Shown piece by piece: positions 1 through 11,100 of a stretch of DNA of 64,000 nt. Below the pieces are notes generated by a model that ran no database searches, was not told the DNA's origin, and saw only the letters and a program-made list of their open reading frames with translations. The DNA is from Loripinus fragilis. Lineage: Eukaryota > Mollusca > Bivalvia > Lucinida > Lucinidae. Made by a program: the position numbers and the translations under genes. Each line of letters starts with the position of its first letter. The stretch's first letter is position 1. The stretch lies in the NCBI GenBank assembly GCA_964019695.1, contig OZ026525.1:70291753-70355752 (forward strand), read 5' to 3'.

Positions 1-1427
1 CGTCTGAGGAGCCTTCACTGTGAACAAATTTATGATGTACGAACGTTATCTATCTTGTAATATACTGAAAGATTTTAAAAACGCACCACCTGCTTAAATG
101 CTAATTTATGTCGAATATTTGATATTTTCATTATGTGAAAAATAAAACTGACAAGTTCCGTCATTTGGCTTGCATTCAATGAGAAAATCGAAACGCTGTG
201 ACCTATGATTGCTGTGACGTCGCAATAATTCTGAGACAACTTAAATTCAAAAAGTCACAGAGTCCCCATACCTTCCATTAGGAACGAAAAAAAGTTTTCG
301 AACCGATGTTTGTTCTTGAAAGCAAAAGGAAAGACAAAATCAAATCATGAAGTTTTAGGCCTCTGGCAACGTTCATTACGTCCACATGACGTCAGTGATT
401 TTTGGCGTAATTGGCCGTTTATATCCTAAGGATCACGAAAAATCAAAATATTTTTGTTGCCAACAAATACTCCTAATTCAGTTGCATAAAAGACAAAAGT
501 ATTGCGACATGCGCGGACGTCACCCGTCTAGTATTGATGTTTGAAAATTTAAGACTGACGTTAGCAAAGAAACGCTGCGTGTGGGAGTGTAATAAAACGA
601 TTATTTCTGAAAACTTTTGTGTTTTTCCATTTGTTAAGACATCTGGCTACCACCTTAAAGTGTTTGTTTTCAAATTGAATCAAATTCAAATTTGTCAGAC
701 GACAATTGTTGAAAAACACTTACGTCGATATTACGTCAGAATGAACAGCATGAGCAAATCGAAATAATGGCAAATCATGGTCCATTTTGCGAGAGTATAA
801 AATATGATAAAGAAAACACCATCAAATTAATCATGTGGAAGAGACAGGGAATGTAAAATGGTGCGTTTTTAAAGTCCCTCAGTATATAACAATATTCTAG
901 CTAGTTTCATTAGATGAGCGACGTATTTCGTATTTTTGCGGCGGCTTTGCCGACGCTCTATTATCATTTTGAACCTAAATTTTATGTAAATTTTCGCCAA
1001 TCATAAGTACTCTAAAATTGTAATATTCATCACACCAGCTAGAAAACAATGCCCTCATTGGTTAATACTCAGACTGACCACGCGATCTTATTATAGATGC
1101 AATTTAACTTGAAAATTTCCATGTAAATGGCCGAGAACCAGTCTGTGCACTAGTCCTAACAATGAACATTGATCTTGAATATAGGTCAACTCCCGCTGTA
1201 CAGCATTTCTAATTTGCTTTACTACCATTCTTTGCATGCCTTGCTTCATTGCACATAGTAAATAAGTGCAATATAAGATAACTCACTAAATCCTAAAGGA
1301 CTTTAACAGCATTATATAAAGCAAATCTTTGTATTTTTTTATTCAAGCCATTATGATTTCCCTTATCAAATGCGTTACACGATTATAGTCTGTTTCATAA
1401 ATTTCGACAATATGCAGTGATTTTTTT
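1..1427. other. Gene-free 5' end of window
   Basis: I see no exon, RNA gene or clear repeat boundary here. The longest open frames are under 80 codons with no recognisable protein. Several TGACGT-containing stretches occur (near 216, 387 and 519), but nothing supports a regulatory role. The missing first exon(s) of the downstream SLX1 gene could lie here or before the window; I searched by eye for the GIY-YIG coding signature and did not find it. Confidence 0.5.
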
Positions 1428-1555
1428 TTACCTGCGTGTCCTGGCTCTCAGACGCATGCTTCTCACAAATGGACGCATGATTTTAAACCATGAGAGTCCC
1501 GCAGGATGCATTAAAATTGTGGCGAAAAGTCTGCATTTAGTATTTGCAACTTTCG
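1428..1555. repeat. Dispersed repeat fragment, 'CCTGCGTGTCCTGG' family
   Basis: Begins TTACCTGCGTGTCCTGG and contains a 'GAGTCCCGCAGGATGCAT' stretch. It matches parts of 2910-3020 and 7760-7975, which share 'GAGTCCCAGGATGCA' and 'TCACTGA' blocks. There is no coding content. The class is unknown; it looks like a decayed non-autonomous element. Confidence 0.5.
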
Positions 1556-1599
1556 TTTTGAGTGTTTTTTTTTAACTTGCGCACCGTGTCTTGAATAAT

Positions 1600-1770
1600 A
1601 TTGTAAAAAACCGGTACTGAAAAAACTCCCCAACAGTATAGCGATCATTACTTCCCTTGGGAAACACGTGTTTTCAGATATGAACCGCTGTAGGGGAGTT
1701 TACTGGTAAAAGCCAGTACCGGACTACTGGTAAAAACCAGTGCCGATAAACCAGTACTGATCCAATACTA
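1600..1770. repeat. Short inverted/direct CCAGTAC motif cluster
   Basis: Several copies of ACCGGTACTG, ACTGGTAAAA and CCAGTACCGG alternate in both orientations over about 170 bp and could form small hairpins. I do not recognise a family. Confidence 0.35.
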
Positions 1771-2119
1771 CCAACCCGAAATGAAACATTTGTATAATGC
1801 GTTTTACCCGCAAGTTTAAACACCCTGCTTCGAGCAAATACCAATAGAATGGTTAAAGTATTACTGCAGGCTCATGAAGTACGGAGACTGTACTGTGCAT
1901 AGATGATAAAAGAAAAATTAATATGGTATGTCCAAAGGCTCAAATGCAGTAACTTCCAGCACTACACTTGTAGGCATGCAGAGTTAGATGAACACGGGCT
2001 AATGACCTGGGCTCTAAAAATATATGAAAACTGCGAGACAAAAGTCTGACTCTTGGCAAAAGATGATAATATGATTAAATTAAGGAAATATACTGTCTGG
2101 AACTGAAATTTTTATTAAT

Positions 2120-2875
2120 AAGAAAGTCAGGTAGGTTTTTTATATCTTTATTATTTTACTTGACAAAGTAAATTAAGTTTGATCTTTATTATAGTATAAA
2201 TAAGTATGCCAGTGTTTTGCTTCCCAAATTGCTTGGTAGTCAACCCAATCACGGTTGGCAACTTTGCTTTCCTCTTTAATTGCACGCCGGTGGGTCGGAC
2301 TTCAGACTCTATGATGGTTCCGACTTAAAGACTTATCTATTGATGAGATGGTAGGGGCCTGATGCTTTGGCTGTTTGTCGGGCCCACCGGGGTTTACCTG
2401 TTGGATTTCTTTTGCTCCGGTATTCAGTTTAATTTACTGTTGAGTCCTTATCCTTGCTTTATCTCCTTGTTATATCTTGATTTATATGTTTTAGGAGATG
2501 ATGCATTGATAAGTTAGGGGTCTTTCATGCAAACCAAATATCTATGTGTCTTGATCCACATCTGAATTAAGGGTGAGGTTGGCGCCTTTAAACCGGTTTA
2601 AGCCCTCCAGTAAAATATTTTACTGACCGTTCCAAGGCGGTACTTCTTTTGTTGATCTTTTATGTTTTTGTTCTGTCTTGTGTTTGCTATGTTTTGTGCG
2701 CGTCTGTTTATATGTGCTTTGTGGTCACCTGCTGGGAAAGGGCTGACCTCTTAGCTCTCGTTTGTGGTGTCTTCTGTGAGTTTGTCACTTTCCCATTGGT
2801 ATCCTGGGTCAGGTGTGGTACTTGATTGTATCGATTCCTGATCTTTGCACCATTACTTACTTCTATGAATGGCCG
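2120..2875 (+). repeat. Dispersed repeat family P, longest copy (~750 bp)
   Basis: This is the longest copy of a repeat present at least six times in the window. Landmarks in order are GATGAGATGGTAGGGGCCTG, CTGTTGAGTCCTTA, GGAGATGATGCATTGATAAG, CTTGATCCACATCTGAA, an AAACCGGTTTAAGCCCTCC block, CCGTTCCAAGGCGGTACTTC, and a right end TTGTATCGATTCCTGATC. Other copies are 12416-12712 (-), 43360-43790 (+), 44620-44725 (+ fragment), 50175-50243 (- fragment) and 53857-54345 (-). Short open frames in its right end are shared between copies only because the repeat is shared. No transposase or reverse transcriptase is seen, so it is probably non-autonomous. Confidence 0.8.
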
Positions 2876-2909
2876 GATTCGTATGGATACACAAAATTTA
2901 TAATTTAAA

Positions 2910-3020
2910 GTGGACCCCGTATGGGATGCAGAACTTCGAGTTTGGGATGCAAAGAATTTTGGCCCAGTGAGTCCCGGGACTCATAGAACCAAATTTGTAA
3001 AAAAAATCACTGATAGGTCT
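2910..3020. repeat. Dispersed repeat fragment related to 1428-1555 and 7760-7975
   Basis: Contains GTATGGGATGCAGAACTTC and 'GTGAGTCCCGGGACTCATAG', closely matching the end of the 7760-7975 copy, including the following ATCACTGA. It abuts the right end of family P. Confidence 0.5.
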
Positions 3021-4190
3021 AGTCTATTTATAAAACAAATATAACAAGTGTATTTAATGCATTACATTATATACAAGGGCGTAAAATTCATCGTGAATTA
3101 GAGAGTAACCTCGAGGTTAAGGCGAGTAAATACGTGCAAAGCTTGCTCTGACCGGCAAATGCATGTTCTTATAACGACAGTGTAGCTATCGGCAGAGTCT
3201 CTCTTTAATCAGACAACATGGTGCGTTATAAATAGACAGCATAAAAACCCACGTTATAATGTCTATTAATAGCGCTTAACAAGATACATGGATATTTAAT
3301 GTAAATAATGGCACATAATTTCCTACAATTTGAATGTGCCCGCAACCCACAATCCTACACTTAGACTCAGATCAACCTCCGATGCTGTACATGTATCAGC
3401 GTATTTTGCTATTTCCTTTAGGAAGATGACAAGCACAAGCTCTAGTATCTTTAACTGCATGTATGTCAGACGAACATGTATCATATAAGGCTAACTTCCC
3501 GGGGCTAACTTGCAAACAGCCAGCACCAAATCTCGGGCCACTATGGGCTCGCCAGCAAAACGCTTTTCGGGTGGTGTTTTTCTGGCGGGCCGAGAGTAGC
3601 CGGATTTTACGTGCTTACTGGGAGCTAGTCGATCAGTTTTTTGAGTCTACATGTATTTATGCCCCGACCCCGGCTATGGCGAGGTGCCACAGGAAATAGA
3701 AAGGTTATAGGAGTTAGTCCCACACAAAAGCGATTTGGTATATCAGCATTTTTCTGTAAATAGAGACATTCATAATATGTAAATAGAGTGGTGAAAGTGT
3801 AAACCATTTAAGACTTGAAAACTACTCCAAGTTGAGATCTGAGACGGGCAGAATCTAGCCTATGTGACAACAACAACAACAATATGGCATGTTTTTTCCG
3901 GGTTTTCAGTTTGTTTCAGTACAAACATTTATCGTCAAAATCTCCCGTTTTCTTAAAAACATTAGGACTAATAACATTGTTCCCTAGCCTTTGCTGGTGA
4001 AGTGCCTAAAATTTGGAACGATTCAGATGCATATCGCTCAGCGAAAAGAGCACCAAGCAAAAGAGAGACCAGAAACATAGCACAACTTCCAAATTCGCTG
4101 GCTTTAGACGGAACATCCTTTTCCAGCATGCAAAGACAGGGAGTATAAGGGGATTTCGTCACTTAGTTGTGTTAAAATTGTAAGTATTTG
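3021..4190. repeat. Gene-free interval with a foldback remnant at 3505-3605
   Basis: At 3505-3605 the two arms 'GGGCCACTATGGGCTCGCCAG' (to about 3556) and 'CTGGCGGGCCGAGAGTAGCC' (to about 3603) form a hairpin. It resembles the core of the CATGTGCGGATCC foldback family at 9421, 18161 and 34806. A (CAA)n run lies near 3870. Nothing else is recognised. Confidence 0.4.
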
Positions 4191-4192
4191 AG

Positions 4193-4228
4193 AGCCGCCG
4201 AATATCTTTTTTAAAGATATTTCTTGTA
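4193..4228. repeat. Short hairpin repeat GAATATCTTTTTTAAAGATATT
   Basis: A near-perfect 20-bp palindrome (AATATCTTTTTTAAAGATAT) followed by TTCTTG. The same sequence, with GC(C/T)G(A/C)TGAATATC to its left, recurs at 5528-5562 and 31096-31130. A short hairpin before a fixed end can mark a Helitron 3' end, but I cannot establish CTRR termini here, so the class is open. Confidence 0.55.
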
Positions 4229-4354
4229 TCATCTTGTATAAACCAGCAGCAGATGCTATGACGAGACTGTGCATATAGGTTTGATAGGATTCTGAGTAAC
4301 ACAAAGTAATGTCGCCTTATTGAAGTTCACAAACTTCTTTCTAGAAAATGATTA

Positions 4355-4640
4355 AGGAAGGGGAGCGCAGTGACTCAGTGTTTGACTTGAGACCGAAGGG
4401 CCGCGGGTTCGAACCTCACCGGCGTCACATTTCAAGAAAATCGCAGCAGTTTTCTTTGGGTCCTGTTTTAAAGAATTCCATTCTGTCTGGAACTGCCTGT
4501 TCAACATAATCACCTTGTGTTTGAAAGATGTTGTGGCTATTTGTTTTGTAGTATCTGGCTCAGCCCTGGTTGCCCATTTCACCCGGTTGTGTCTAAAAGC
4601 TGTAACTGAACCGAATTCGGCCGAACCTACCAAACTTACA
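4355..4640 (+). repeat. tRNA-derived SINE
   Basis: Starts GGAGCGCAGTGACTCAGTG (box A-like), followed by the box B sequence GGGTTCGAACC at 4404-4414 and a GGCGTCAC trinucleotide-rich end of the tRNA-like head. The body continues as unrelated sequence to about 4640. The same head type is on the minus strand at 63270-63465. There is no protein-coding capacity. Confidence 0.7.
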
Positions 4641-5527
4641 AAATGTTCACTTTTTTAACCTATTGATCATAGGTATGTGATTTTCTTTATATCCCTTTAA
4701 GGCTTTGGCCAATATATCTGTATCCTTAAAAACCCTTCCAGTTCCTCACTAAGAATAAAGGTGTCGTCGCGTTGTCTCATAAAGTGTCCCCGAATTGTCT
4801 CAAAATCTGTCGACGAGTTGTCTTAAAAAAAACGTGTCGCTGTCGGCGACTTTCCAGTATATTTCGGTATGTTCGGCCACCAAGTTTATTTGAAGTAACT
4901 ATAAATAGCCTACGCATGAAGATAAAATACAACGATCTATGCCAGATTAATATCATTATTAATGAGACTACAACTGTATTATTTTCAAGTGCATACAATT
5001 TACTTATTTAGACAATGATCTCAAGAAATGTTGTATTTGTTAAACATATCAGGTGCTTTCATAGTTAGTGACTTCCAGTTACCATTTGTATTAAAAGTTT
5101 TTCCAACTTCACATTCTACTTTTAATCCCTATATTAAATATTAAACATGAAATATACAAAATATACCATAACTCCAAACATTCTTAGTTATGAACTACTT
5201 ATAATACTGCAATAGTGTAACAGGGGCTTTGAAACCTACGCAGCCAGATCAATGCTTAAACTTGCACTTCTCTTTTACAATGCAACTCCTCCACCAACTG
5301 ACTTTCCAGACTAATTACAATTTTTCACCGTGTCCCTACAACAGGCTTACAATACACTGTACCCCTTTGATCTGCAAAAGACATCGTTCACATACTTTGA
5401 GTCAACCTTTCACGTTGGCAACCTTCAATTTTCATCTCATCCAATTAATCAACATCTAACACCAATCTATTGTGCATAAAATATCTTACAATTACAACAG
5501 GACTTTAAATGCATGTTCTCCTTTGAA

Positions 5528-5562
5528 TGCCGCTGAATATCTTTTTTAAAGATATTTCTTGT
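5528..5562. repeat. Short hairpin repeat, second copy
   Basis: GCTGAATATCTTTTTTAAAG followed by ATATTTCTTG, matching 4193-4228 and 31096-31130 base for base in the stem. Confidence 0.5.
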
Positions 5563-5579
5563 TTTAATGTCAAGTGATA

Positions 5580-5850
5580 AATAGTTTTAGAGTCTAACAT
5601 TCGTGCTCCTGTACAATACTAGCTGTAGTGCAACCCATGTCCAACTCATGTGAAAAAGGGTGTCAAGTGTTCCTCTGGCTTATCTGTAGAATCTAGCATG
5701 TGTGCTCCTGTATTATTGAACTTTATTTATGGTGTTGCGACAGAGATAAAATGATCTGCAATCCTTGCATTTTATCTCTTTTCCTTAACTCGTTTAATAA
5801 ATTAAATAATACACGAGCACTCATGTAAGATACCCTATTTACAACATGAT
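5580..5850. repeat. Dispersed repeat, 'CTAACATTCGTGCTCCTGTA' family
   Basis: Contains CTAACATTCGTGCTCCTG and a local inverted pair, GAGATAAAATG and CATTTTATCTC, around 5742-5780, then ACTCGTTTAATAA and GAGCACTCATGTAAGAT. Longer copies with the same blocks are at 12120-12400 and 58890-59230, and a fragment is at 31980-32035. In the 58.9-kb copy the inverted pair flanks CTCGGCAAGCCTCG. Confidence 0.65.
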
Positions 5851-5879
5851 GTTATACATTAGATAACACTGAAAGCATA

Positions 5880-5975
5880 TATTTGTTATGTTTATGTTGT
5901 TGCTTTAAGTCCCAGTAAAGACCAGTAAACAATTTTTCAGTCATGTCGGGCGTGACGAATTCCTGTCTACCTGAT
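5880..5975 (-). repeat. SINE tail fragment
   Basis: 'AACAATTTTTCAGTCATGTCGG' matches the tail of the minus-strand SINE near 63296-63318 ('AACAATTTTTCAGTTATGTTGG'), in the same orientation. Only the 3' part is present. Confidence 0.45.
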
Positions 5976-6028
5976 TATTATACTTTTTGGCGTAAATATG
6001 GAATGTATTTTATCACATGATTTCACGA

Positions 6029-6870
6029 GGAGCGTCAGAGTGTTATACATGAGGTTGAAGGGTCACTGATTCCAGACCAACTGGAGGCACTGTGTTCACA
6101 GTATGTAAACTGAAATAAACATCCTGTACCGTTCCTCCGCTAGCTCACGCCTTATAAACATGAAAAACAGCACTCGTGCGTAACCAGTAGTCGGAAAATG
6201 CGTGTATTTAGGTACATGTACACGTCTCGATTTATATTGTTAGCGATACAGACAAAACATATTCGAACAAGGTAAGAAAAGCCATTTTATCATTTTTATT
6301 CCGTTTTATTCCATGATTTTAACGGTTTCCTCCTTTGCATTTTGCTTTAATAAAAAACGACTTGCTCACAATCAGAGCCGTTCTGTGTCGAAAACGAGCT
6401 TAAATGCCAGATTGCACGGTTTAAGTGGAACTGGCAATCACATGTATACATGATTACATGGTTGTAAATGTAACAGTTACTTAGATCTATGGAAAAATGA
6501 ATTTTAATAGGTGGGCCCTCGCAATTATAGCTGTACCAACAACTCTCACATCACGATTTCCGACAACTGGTTACGCACGAGTGCTGTAATTCATAATGTA
6601 TAAGGCGTGAGCTAGGAGGAACGGGTACAGGATGTTTATTTCAGTTTACATACTGTGGTGTTGTGTCCTTGGGCAAGACACTTTATCCTCTGCTTAGTAC
6701 TGGTTCAATTCTGCTCATTCTTATATTTGCATTCTTAAAGTTGAGAGAGTTTTGTACAACAAATCTATATCGCAGCTCATTTGTATCTTTATCCACTTGG
6801 TGCTTAATTTCAAACTTTAATATTAACCTTCACCTAGGACCATACTGTATTTGTCCAAACATACTCACCT
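6029..6870 (+). repeat. tRNA-derived SINE interrupted by a 561-bp element
   Basis: The head GAGGAGCGTCAGAGTGTTAT with a box B-like GGGTCACTGATTCCAGACC runs to 6096. After the insertion, the sequence resumes at 6663 with TGTCCTTGGGCAAGACACTT and GCTTAGTACTGGTTC. That order is the reverse complement of the SINE at 63270-63465, so one SINE was split by a later insertion at 6097-6657. Confidence 0.65.
6097..6657. mobile_element. 561-bp non-autonomous DNA element with CACAGTA ends and 5-bp target duplication
   Basis: Starts CACAGTATGTAAACTGAAAT and ends with its reverse complement, ATTTCAGTTTACATACTGTG. The terminal inverted repeats run about 100 bp and include TCACGCCTTATA and GCACTCGTGCGTAACCAG blocks. 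It is flanked by GTGTT on both sides (6092-6096 and 6658-6662). A 5-bp duplication together with CACnnTR-like ends is characteristic of the Transib/RAG-like transposon group, whose ends resemble the CACAGTG heptamer. The interior has no transposase, so it would need a partner in trans. The family assignment is inference. Confidence 0.7.
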
Positions 6871-7021
6871 GACGTTGGTGACCTCTATTAACATAATTAC
6901 ACACCTCATTGCATTTCTAAATATAGCTTCGGGACACTTCGTTATAATTTATAATGATCGAGAAAGCACGTGGTAACTACACGGTTACGGGTACGGGTAT
7001 AAAAGAAAAAATAGCATTACT

Positions 7022-7290
7022 TTGTTTGTTTGTTTTGTTGCTTTACGTCCCAAGTCAACAGCTATGGTCATGGCGGGACGGTCAGTTCACCTAACCACAC
7101 TCTTTCCTTGACAAGCTTGAACAAGCAGTTAACCAGTACTTCGTGCACATACTTTCGCTTGTAACTGACAACAACCCTTCTTGAATGATTCAGTGGAAGG
7201 GAGGAGAATGACCGTAGAAATTATTTCATGATCAATCTCGACGAAAGTATGGGACCGGGCCGGGATCGAACTCGCGACCCCTGGATCTTA
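7022..7290 (-). repeat. tRNA-derived SINE, minus strand
   Basis: On the minus strand it has a box B-like GGTCGCGAGTTCGATCCCGG (7260-7280), then AGATTGATCATGAAAT, GTTAACTGCTTG and a tail ending GACGTAAAGCAACAAAACA. Related copies are 36775-36962 (-) and 50850-51120 (+). It abuts a TTTG run, as expected of a SINE tail. Confidence 0.7.
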
Positions 7291-7759
7291 TTCTCTCCTC
7301 ATTTACTGTTTATTTTATTTATTCATGCATCATCTTTGGAAGACTTTGAAGACTTCCAGGGAAATTAATGTCTTCTGTCAATACTTTGCGAAAAAGGTGT
7401 AAAACTCGGTGATTTATATCATATGGCAGCCTGGCCAAACTCATCCATACACTTGTACAGCCCACGTTCCACAGTCTATTTTGGTGACAAAAACTTTCCA
7501 ATTTCCTTCTTCTCCTATCGAATCTGTGACCTCAGCAGTCCGGTCCAAAAATGATTATGACCCAGTGTTCTGCTCCTTTTCAATCGTCTCAGAAGCGTTG
7601 AAAATTATTTCTTCAGCGTAGGAAGATAAAAAATATTCTGTTTGGACATCTTGTCATGATTTAGCCATAGGTTGTCTGTGAAAAGCGTAGGATGTGGCAT
7701 GAGGTTACACGTGGTAAAGACAGTGAGAAGATAGTGTTATCCATGTACTATACAGTGAT

Positions 7760-7975
7760 TTTGTTACCTGCGCATCCTGCATCTTTTGCGCATAATTTTG
7801 TCTCTGGGATGCAAAGTTTTTATTTCAGCGAGTCCCAGGATGCAATAGTATTGAAGACTTATCATTAAAATAGTGTTCTGGACTCATTAGTTTGCAGTTT
7901 GACTCATTGATATGGGAAACAGCGAGTCCCAGGACCCATAAGACCAAAAATGTAAATGAATCACTGACTATATCA
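7760..7975. repeat. Dispersed repeat, longest copy of the 'CCTGCGCATCCTGCA' family
   Basis: Begins TTACCTGCGCATCCTGCATC and holds two GCGAGTCCCAGGA blocks; it ends near ATGAATCACTGA. It shares blocks with 1428-1555 and 2910-3020. Confidence 0.5.
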
Positions 7976-8147
7976 TATAAAATTAAATTTATGACTTAAA
8001 AATATTTAACTTTGATAGGGGGTCAAACCTAGTATTCGCCTTTACAATTCCATCGCTTACCTTAAACGTCAGATGTATTTGTCTCAGTAAAGGGGCGTAC
8101 AGAGGAGCAATTGCCGGTGGTGTGAATTAGCTCTGATTTATTTTCAG

Positions 8148-8199
8148 GGAAATGGTTCTCATCATCCATGGTTTTCCCAATGAGATTTCAGGGTTAAGG
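8148..8199 (+). CDS. SLX1: SLX1 exon: end of GIY-YIG nuclease domain
   Basis: A 52-bp exon after acceptor ttattttcag and before donor gtatgt. The first base completes a Trp codon (TG|G), then 17 codons read EMVLIIHGFPNEISGLR. This is the conserved strand-helix just before FEWAWQ in SLX1. No earlier exon could be located. Confidence 0.92.
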
Positions 8200-11100
8200 G
8201 TATGTATTTTTATCATTACTTAATACATTAGGCTTAAATGAAATGTATGTGTGGTTCCTGTTGGCCTACCTACCCTAATTTTTTTAACCCTACGCTAAAT
8301 ATTAAAATGGTCTTTGGAGAAAATACCTAAAATGGGCACTTTTCAGATTTTGTCAATGTTTTCTTTGTTAAATGTTATAACAAAATTTAATAATTTCCCT
8401 ACCTACCTACCCTAAACTTTGTTGGTATGCAACACGCAGCAACAGGAACCACACATATATTTCATTTAGGCCTTACCCTTGTGTTACACAGCCATATAAA
8501 GTGGACATTTACTAACATATTCTAATGTTCTACAATTTACTTCTCTTTTTGTCTTCGCTGAAAGTTTTTTACGCTTACAAATAATCTGAAACCAATGATA
8601 AGTTATAATTATAGGACCACCCTAACATAATAAAAGTATTTCTGACGTTAATTGCTGATTATTGCTTTAAATTCTTGACAATAGGTTACACAAATGGAGG
8701 CTTACATGAAGCCATATCAACAACAACACTCTTTTAAGTTGTTGTTACTTCATTCGCTTAAATAACGATGTTGGTTCAGCTTTAAAATGTGGATGTAATT
8801 TCTTTTTTTAAAAAACATTTTCAAACATGTTATTCATCATAAAAGATTTATTTAAGTTATCAAGAGTCAGCATACAGGCTATGATAAGGTTTTATTCCAA
8901 AGCATTAACAGTTGTTTAAAGCTGTTGGTGAATTGTTAATTAATCTTAATATTGCTTTTCAGTTTGAATGGGCATGGCAACATCCTGACAAATCTCGACG
9001 ACTCCGGCACCTTACTAAGAAAAGAACCAAAGAAACTGCATTTCAGTATAGATTCAGAATTGTATCAAACATGTTACGGACTGGACCCTGGAATAGACTA
9101 GCTCTAACAGTAAGATGGCTGAAACAAGAATACAAACAAGACTTTCTGCCAGACCTGGTTCCCCCACTTCATATGGCAATAGCTTATGGTTTAGTGAAGA
9201 GCAAGAAGGTGAAGGGAAACAGTCAAGATGGGAGAGCACCAGAAGAGGGAAGTAACTCTCAAGCTGTTTCAGATGACCTTGACTTTTCTCAATCATCCAG
9301 GCATCCTAGATGCGCCATCTGTGTGAAGAGAATTCAGGTAATTCTGAAATAACCAGCAAAAATCAGCCGATCCATTGATTTGCTTGATAATTCCTCAGTA
9401 TGTCTATCTTTTATAGCATTCATGGGCGGATCCAGAGGGGGTTCTTAGCCATTCCGGTCTGGATCCCCTGAAAAATGACAAAGCTTAAAGCTACCAAGCC
9501 AGAACATTCAGTGTTGGGCCATCATCGGCACGCCAGCTAAACGTCATTAAAATGGCGTCTGGCTGGTGTGCCAATGATGGCCCGCTAAATGCCGTTTTGA
9601 TGACGTGTTGATGATGGCCTTCTAATAGTGGTATTTTGATCTGGATCCGCGGATGGCATTTTTTTTTATCTTTTTGAATGAAAATTGTCTTCTATAGGTT
9701 TGTTATTAGATGGGATTTACTTTCCAAAACATTCATAAAAGCATTGAATTATGGAAGACTGATCTGGAAGTGGAATATCACACAGAGCTTGAGATGATTG
9801 TTTTCACAATGTGTACTGTACAGTACACATCAAAATACGTATACAGTGTGTACCTAGAATTTAATGAGTACACATTTTCTCACCAACCTAAATTCCTCTT
9901 TCCCCTTCAATCGAAATTCGACAGAGAAATACCTCTAACAGACTGAGAAATACTTCTCTGAATAATTTGATTGAAGTCGGATGAATATGGTCGTGTTGTG
10001 TTTGCTTCCACATCTAGTTTCATTTACACAGATTGAAAGCGCTTGAAACCACACACAAATACATGTACTTTAAAGTGCTCAAACACGCTGCCTATTTTGC
10101 TAACTGTTAAAAAATAGTTGAGGATCAATTTGACTGATTTTAATGTAAAATTAATTTAAAACTCGGCTGCTGTCTGTTCATCTTCACAAGCCAATGGTAC
10201 TAAGTCCACTTCTTTCCTTACGTGCGTAAGGAACAAAGTGGACTTAGTACCCTTGGCTTGCGAAGATGCTGTCTGTTCTAAGGTGGTGGTTCTGTTGTTG
10301 ATTACTGTTCCTTGTTGCTCCAATTGTTTGTGAGGGGTTTGTGTTTAAGCCCTGTTTTGTTTTACAGTATCTAGTATAGTGTCCTTTGCCATCATCTCAC
10401 TAGGTAAGAGAGAGAGAGAGAGAGCTGTTTGCTTTTCTTTAATTGTCTTCTTGCTGCCATAATGCTGTTGGTGTTCTATAAATCTTATTCGTGGGTTGAT
10501 CTGCAGTGTGTGAATGTGGCATTTCCTGGTCATACTCAGTTTTGGAATTGCAATATATCAGGGTCTTTCTTTACAGGCTAGGAATCTTTACCATTTGTTC
10601 AAAAATTGTTGTAGGCCAGTGTGTATTGACCATACCTTCAATAGTTGCTGGTTCCTGGTTTACAGGTAGTCTGTAATGGAAAAGCAGGTAACCAGTTCCT
10701 ATAGCTGGTTACCTTTATTTATATTACTGACCACCTGTAGACTGGGAATCAGCAATTAATGTAGATATGACACTTTACTCACGCAAAAGTCAAAGACAAA
10801 GTGTGAATTTACAATTTAGCATTAATGTCCAATTTTACTTCATGACACTTTTGAGTTACTATTTCTTTACCACCATTTGCTGAATCACACAGTCTAAGCA
10901 TTAAGTATCACTGTAACTTGGAATGTGTATCTATTATATTGTAATACGTACATAATGTGTACATTTTAGGGGTTCTGGCTTTCATACCAACTATCGATGT
11001 GATTTACTGGAGAATTGCCAAATGCATCTTTTTGAAAATTAAATAGTTTGAAGCTGAAAGGCTTCTTTATGTACTGGATGTTTATAAACTTAATAAATGA

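Noticed and set aside
4360..4430. Possible tRNA gene
   Set aside because: Box A and B spacing is tRNA-like, but the acceptor arms do not pair and a SINE body follows.
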